From NCBI GenBank assembly GCA_000431075.1, contig HF986892.1:10693-20030 (forward strand): DNA of 9,338 nucleotides. Reading direction: 5' to 3'. This document shows, piece by piece, positions 6,781 to 9,338 of this stretch (positions are counted from its first letter, which is position 1; each line of letters opens with the position of its first letter). The position numbers and the translations under genes are program-made. The notes under the pieces are model-generated. The model searched no databases, was not told the DNA's origin, and saw nothing but the letters and a program-made list of their open reading frames with translations. The DNA comes from Firmicutes bacterium CAG:555 (GTDB lineage Bacteria > Bacillota > Clostridia > Oscillospirales > Oscillospiraceae).

Positions 6781-7805
6781 TTAGATTTGAAAGTGATTAC
6801 CTTGAGGGCGCACTTCCGCAGATAATGTACCGCCTTATGAGCACGAATTTCGAGCAGACCGCAGGCTACGGCTGCGACCCGTATTGCGAGAGCGCCCGTG
6901 AGCTTATAAAAAAAGAGTGCGCCGCTCCAGATGCGGACATTCACTTTCTTGTCGGCGGCACGCAGACCAACATGACCGTCATAGCCGCTGCCCTCCGCCC
7001 GCATCAGGGAGTGCTTGCAGCCGAGACTGCGCATATAGAAGCGCACGAGACCGGCGCTATCGAGGCCACCGGCCATAAGGTCATAACCTTGGACAGCACG
7101 GACGGCAAGATAAATGCCAAACAGGTCGAGGACTATGTCCTGCGCCACCGTGCAGATGAGTCGTTTGAGCATATCGTCCAGCCTGCAATGGTGTACATCT
7201 CGCAGCCGACCGAGACCGGCACGGTGTATACGCTCTCCGAGCTTGAGGAGCTGTCGGCAGTCTGCCGCAGGCTTGGAATTTTGCTGTATGTTGACGGCGC
7301 AAGGCTTGCCTGCGCACTCGCCTGCGAGGGCACACCGAAATTACCCGACCTTGCACGAGCGTGCGATGTGTTCTACATTGGTGGCACGAAGCACGGAACG
7401 CTCTTCGGTGAGGCGGTCGTTATCCTAAATGATGCACTCAAAAAGGACTTCCGCTACATCATCAAGCAGCACGGCGGCATGCTCGCCAAGGGCAGGCTGC
7501 TCGGCTTGCAGTTTGACGAGCTTTTCTCCGACGGCTCATACTACGAGGTCGGCAGAAACGAGGTGCGCTTGGCGCAGAAGATAGCAGACGCATTCAAGAA
7601 AAAAGGTATCGAGCTTTACTACGACTCGCCGACAAATCAAATTTTCCCCGTTCTGAGCGATGAGCAGATAATGAAGCTCTCGGAGACCTACTCGTTCTCC
7701 GTTCAGGGCAAGACCCCCGGCGGCACGGTGACCCGCTTCTGCACGAGCTGGGCGACCACTGATGCCGTTGTGGACAAGCTTATTAAGGACATTGAGGAGC
7801 TTTAA
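6777..7805 (+). CDS. PLP-dependent threonine aldolase family enzyme (low-specificity type)
   Basis: This 342-residue protein belongs to the fold-type I PLP enzymes of the threonine aldolase/beta-eliminating lyase family, which split L-threonine or L-allo-threonine into glycine and acetaldehyde. The N-terminal segment FESDYLEGALPQIM and the GYGCDPYCESA stretch (30-40) correspond to the family's substrate and PLP entry region. VGGTQTNMTVI (59-69) is the phosphate-binding turn, ETAHIEAHETGA (83-94) carries the His (86) expected to stack on the PLP ring, YVDGARL (171-177) supplies Asp173 for the pyridine nitrogen, and GGTKHG (202-207) gives Lys205 as the Schiff-base lysine. All key residues are intact. 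The start overlaps the clpE stop in ATGA, with GAGGTGAG at 6763-6770 as ribosome binding site. Substrate cannot be settled from sequence: threonine, allo-threonine or another beta-hydroxy amino acid are all possible. A simple aldolase (ltaE-like) is most likely. Confidence 0.9.
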   Translation: MIRFESDYLEGALPQIMYRLMSTNFEQTAGYGCDPYCESARELIKKECAAPDADIHFLVGGTQTNMTVIAAALRPHQGVLAAETAHIEAHETGAIEATGHKVITLDSTDGKINAKQVEDYVLRHRADESFEHIVQPAMVYISQPTETGTVYTLSELEELSAVCRRLGILLYVDGARLACALACEGTPKLPDLARACDVFYIGGTKHGTLFGEAVVILNDALKKDFRYIIKQHGGMLAKGRLLGLQFDELFSDGSYYEVGRNEVRLAQKIADAFKKKGIELYYDSPTNQIFPVLSDEQIMKLSETYSFSVQGKTPGGTVTRFCTSWATTDAVVDKLIKDIEEL

Positions 7806-8321
7806 ATGAAGAATAAAATCGAGATCATAAAGGGCGATATCACAAAACAGGCGGTCGATGCAATCGTCAATGCCGCAAACTGCTCGCTTCTCGGCGGCGG
7901 CGGAGTTGACGGCGCTATTCATAGGGCCGCAGGCCCCGAGCTTTTGGCCGAGTGCCGCACGCTCGGCGGCTGCAAAACGGGCGAGGCAAAGATAACAAAG
8001 GGCTACAAGCTCCCCGCAAAGTATGTTATCCACACTCCCGGTCCCGTGTGGCACGGCGGCAGCCGCGGTGAGCCGGAGCTTCTGCGCTCGTGCTACCGCT
8101 CATGCCTTGAGCTTGCGAGCGAAAACGGCTGTAAGACGGTGGACTTCCCGTCGATATCCACGGGCGTGTATCACTTTCCGCTCGACAAAGCATCGCAGAT
8201 CGCCATAAAGGCCATTTCCGAGTACCTGTTCGAGCATCCGGAGATTGAGCGTGTACGCATGGTCTGCTTTGACGAGCGCACCAAGGACTATTACGAAAGC
8301 GCACTGGAGAGCCTTAAATGA
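7806..8321 (+). CDS. Macrodomain protein, MacroD/YmdB-type ADP-ribose hydrolase
   Basis: This is a stand-alone macrodomain of 171 residues, close in size to E. coli YmdB. Members deacetylate O-acetyl-ADP-ribose and many remove mono-ADP-ribose from acidic residues of proteins. The N-terminus reads KGDITK (9-14), with Asp11 expected to contact adenine. The catalytic segment IVNAANCSLLGGGGVDGAIH (20-39) supplies Asn25 and Asp35, the residues that define the active MacroD type. TGEAKITKGYKLPAKYVIHT (58-77) and the phosphate-binding loop SISTGVYHFP (116-125) complete the fold. Nothing is missing, so activity is likely. ATG follows the TAA of the aldolase gene with no gap, and GAGGAG at 7794-7799 lies six bases upstream. 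No ADP-ribosyltransferase or sirtuin gene is visible in the window, so its substrate, protein-bound or free, is open. Confidence 0.93.
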   Translation: MKNKIEIIKGDITKQAVDAIVNAANCSLLGGGGVDGAIHRAAGPELLAECRTLGGCKTGEAKITKGYKLPAKYVIHTPGPVWHGGSRGEPELLRSCYRSCLELASENGCKTVDFPSISTGVYHFPLDKASQIAIKAISEYLFEHPEIERVRMVCFDERTKDYYESALESLK

Positions 8322-8878
8322 AACGACTGTTCAGACTGCAATATAACTCACCGGTGGTGCTGACCTTTGCGCTCGTGTCGCTCGGCGCACTGCTTTTAGG
8401 CAAGCTCACCGACGGCTGGACAACAAAATACCTGTTCAGCGTGTGGCATTCCCCGCTCACCGATATACTCACTTACCCGAGGTTTATCCTCCATGTGCTC
8501 GGCCACTCGGACTACAGCCATTACATAGCCAACATGATGATGATACTCGTCGTCGGCCCGAGCCTTGAAGAAAAGTACGGCAGCAGAAATCTTCTAAGCG
8601 CAATAATCATCACGGCGCTCGTGTCGGGACTGGTACATTGGTTCCTGTTCCCGGGAACAATGCTCTTAGGTGCATCGGGCATTGTGTTCATGATGATAGT
8701 CATGGCGTCGCTTGCCGGTATGCGTGACGGCTGCATTCCCATCACGCTCATTCTTGTGCTGGTGCTCTACCTCGGCAACGAGATAGTTGACGGCGTCATG
8801 CTCAGCGACAACATTTCGCAGCTCACGCATATAATCGGCGGCATCTGCGGTGCGGTATTGGGGCTCAGACGGCGATGA
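8318..8878 (+). CDS. Rhomboid family intramembrane serine protease (compact)
   Basis: This is a polytopic membrane protein of 186 residues, the size of a six-helix rhomboid core without extra domains. Rhomboids cut transmembrane segments of other proteins inside the membrane, using a Ser-His dyad. The nucleophile sits in GASG (118-121, Ser120), the general base is His171 in THIIGG, and HYIAN (68-72) gives the His and Asn (72) that form the oxyanion hole. Hydrophobic segments fall near 12-29, 67-81, 91-111, 114-134, 139-154 and 168-183. EEKYGS (84-89) after the second segment is common in clostridial members. The short C-terminal tail ends in LRRR, consistent with a cytoplasmic end. The gene overlaps the macrodomain gene in ATGA, with GGAG at 8306-8309 eight bases upstream. 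The substrate is unknown. An inactive relative is unlikely because both dyad residues are present. Confidence 0.88.
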   Translation: MKRLFRLQYNSPVVLTFALVSLGALLLGKLTDGWTTKYLFSVWHSPLTDILTYPRFILHVLGHSDYSHYIANMMMILVVGPSLEEKYGSRNLLSAIIITALVSGLVHWFLFPGTMLLGASGIVFMMIVMASLAGMRDGCIPITLILVLVLYLGNEIVDGVMLSDNISQLTHIIGGICGAVLGLRRR

Positions 8879-9303
8879 GGAAAAGAGCTTTGATTTCCGC
8901 CTGCCTTTTGGGCGTTGACTGCAAGTATGACGGCGGCAGCAACCGCCTGCCGGACGAGAAGCTCGCAAGACTCAAAACAGAGTACGAGCTTATCCCCGTG
9001 TGTCCCGAAGCCTACGGCGGCTTAACGACACCGAGAACGCCGTCCGAGCGGTTCGGCGACGGTGTCGTCTCGAAAACCGGCAGGGATGTCACCGCCGAGT
9101 TTCAAAGAGGCGCCGAGGCGGCGCTTCACCTTGCGCAGGTTTTTGATATAAAGACTGCGATATTAAAAGAAAACAGCCCGTCCTGTGGCTGCGGCATGAT
9201 CTATGACGGCACCTTCAGCGGAACGCTCGTCCCCGGCGACGGCGTGACGGCAGAGCTTCTAAAAGCCCACGGCATCACCGTCATAGGCGAAAGCAAGATA
9301 TAA
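8875..9303 (+). CDS. DUF523 family protein, possible TudS-like [4Fe-4S] desulfidase
   Basis: This 142-residue protein matches the DUF523 family along its whole length: SACLLGVDCKYDGGSNR (8-24), VCPEAYGGLTTPRTPSE (42-58) and KENSPSCGCGMIYDG (98-112), ending in the usual GVTAELLKAHGI. DUF523 also occurs as the N-terminal part of YbgA-like proteins; here it stands alone. Members named TudS are reported to bind a [4Fe-4S] cluster through three cysteines and remove sulfur from thiouracil. Cys10, Cys43 and Cys104 are the likely ligands here, and Glu45 and Ser101 sit where I recall the catalytic pair in TudS. Two extra cysteines (16, 106) are present. The start overlaps the rhomboid stop in ATGA; the ribosome binding site is poor (GGGG at 8860-8863), so coupled translation is likely. 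The family call is firm; the desulfidase role is inferred. Confidence 0.88.
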   Translation: MRKRALISACLLGVDCKYDGGSNRLPDEKLARLKTEYELIPVCPEAYGGLTTPRTPSERFGDGVVSKTGRDVTAEFQRGAEAALHLAQVFDIKTAILKENSPSCGCGMIYDGTFSGTLVPGDGVTAELLKAHGITVIGESKI

Positions 9304-9327
9304 AGAGACCTTTGGGCGGATTCAGAT

Positions 9328-9333
9328 AAGGAG
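9328..9333 (+). promoter_or_regulatory. Ribosome binding site of a gene starting beyond the right edge
   Basis: AAGGAG ends five bases before the end of the window, the right distance for a start codon just outside. The 24 bases between the DUF523 stop and this site hold no hairpin or T run, so the next gene probably continues the same operon. Its identity cannot be seen. Confidence 0.5.
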
Positions 9334-9338
9334 AAAAC

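Overview
The window looks like a chromosomal, core-genome stretch from an anaerobic Firmicute of class Clostridia, most likely an Oscillospirales/Ruminococcaceae-type gut bacterium. This rests on a group II ECF transporter module of Gram-positive layout, a ClpE-type Clp ATPase (a Firmicutes family), a clostridial-style lipoprotein, strong AGGAGG-like ribosome binding sites and moderately high GC. UGA is used as a stop by several genes, so the code is standard. The species is not identified. All nine complete genes lie on the + strand, packed almost without gaps. I see no tRNA, rRNA, CRISPR array, insertion sequence, phage gene or intrinsic terminator. The only non-coding gaps of note are 54 bases at 4387-4440 and the last 35 bases.

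Region 1 (1-4386) reads as one transcription unit: the tail of an unrecognised Cys-containing protein, then ecfA1, ecfA2 and ecfT, then truA and a predicted lipoprotein with beta-propeller-like repeats. The two ATPases and EcfT form the shared energising module that pairs with substrate-binding S components encoded elsewhere; none is present here. TruA makes pseudouridine at tRNA positions 38-40. The usual Firmicutes neighbours of this ecf-truA block (rplQ upstream, rplM-rpsI downstream) are not seen; the lipoprotein sits where rplM would be.

The AT-rich gap at 4387-4440 ends in a strong ribosome binding site and probably marks a new promoter.

Region 2 (4441-9303) is a tightly coupled five-gene run: a ClpE-type unfoldase with an N-terminal zinc finger, a PLP-dependent threonine-aldolase-family enzyme, a MacroD/YmdB-type macrodomain hydrolase, a compact rhomboid intramembrane protease, and a DUF523 protein that may be a thiouracil-desulfidase-like [4Fe-4S] enzyme. 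Three of the four junctions are ATGA overlaps and the fourth is stop-then-ATG with no gap. The set combines protein quality control, membrane proteolysis, ADP-ribose chemistry and possible sulfur or nucleobase repair. That suggests a stress or housekeeping operon, but a shared pathway is only an inference. A ribosome binding site at the right edge suggests that another gene on the same strand begins just outside.
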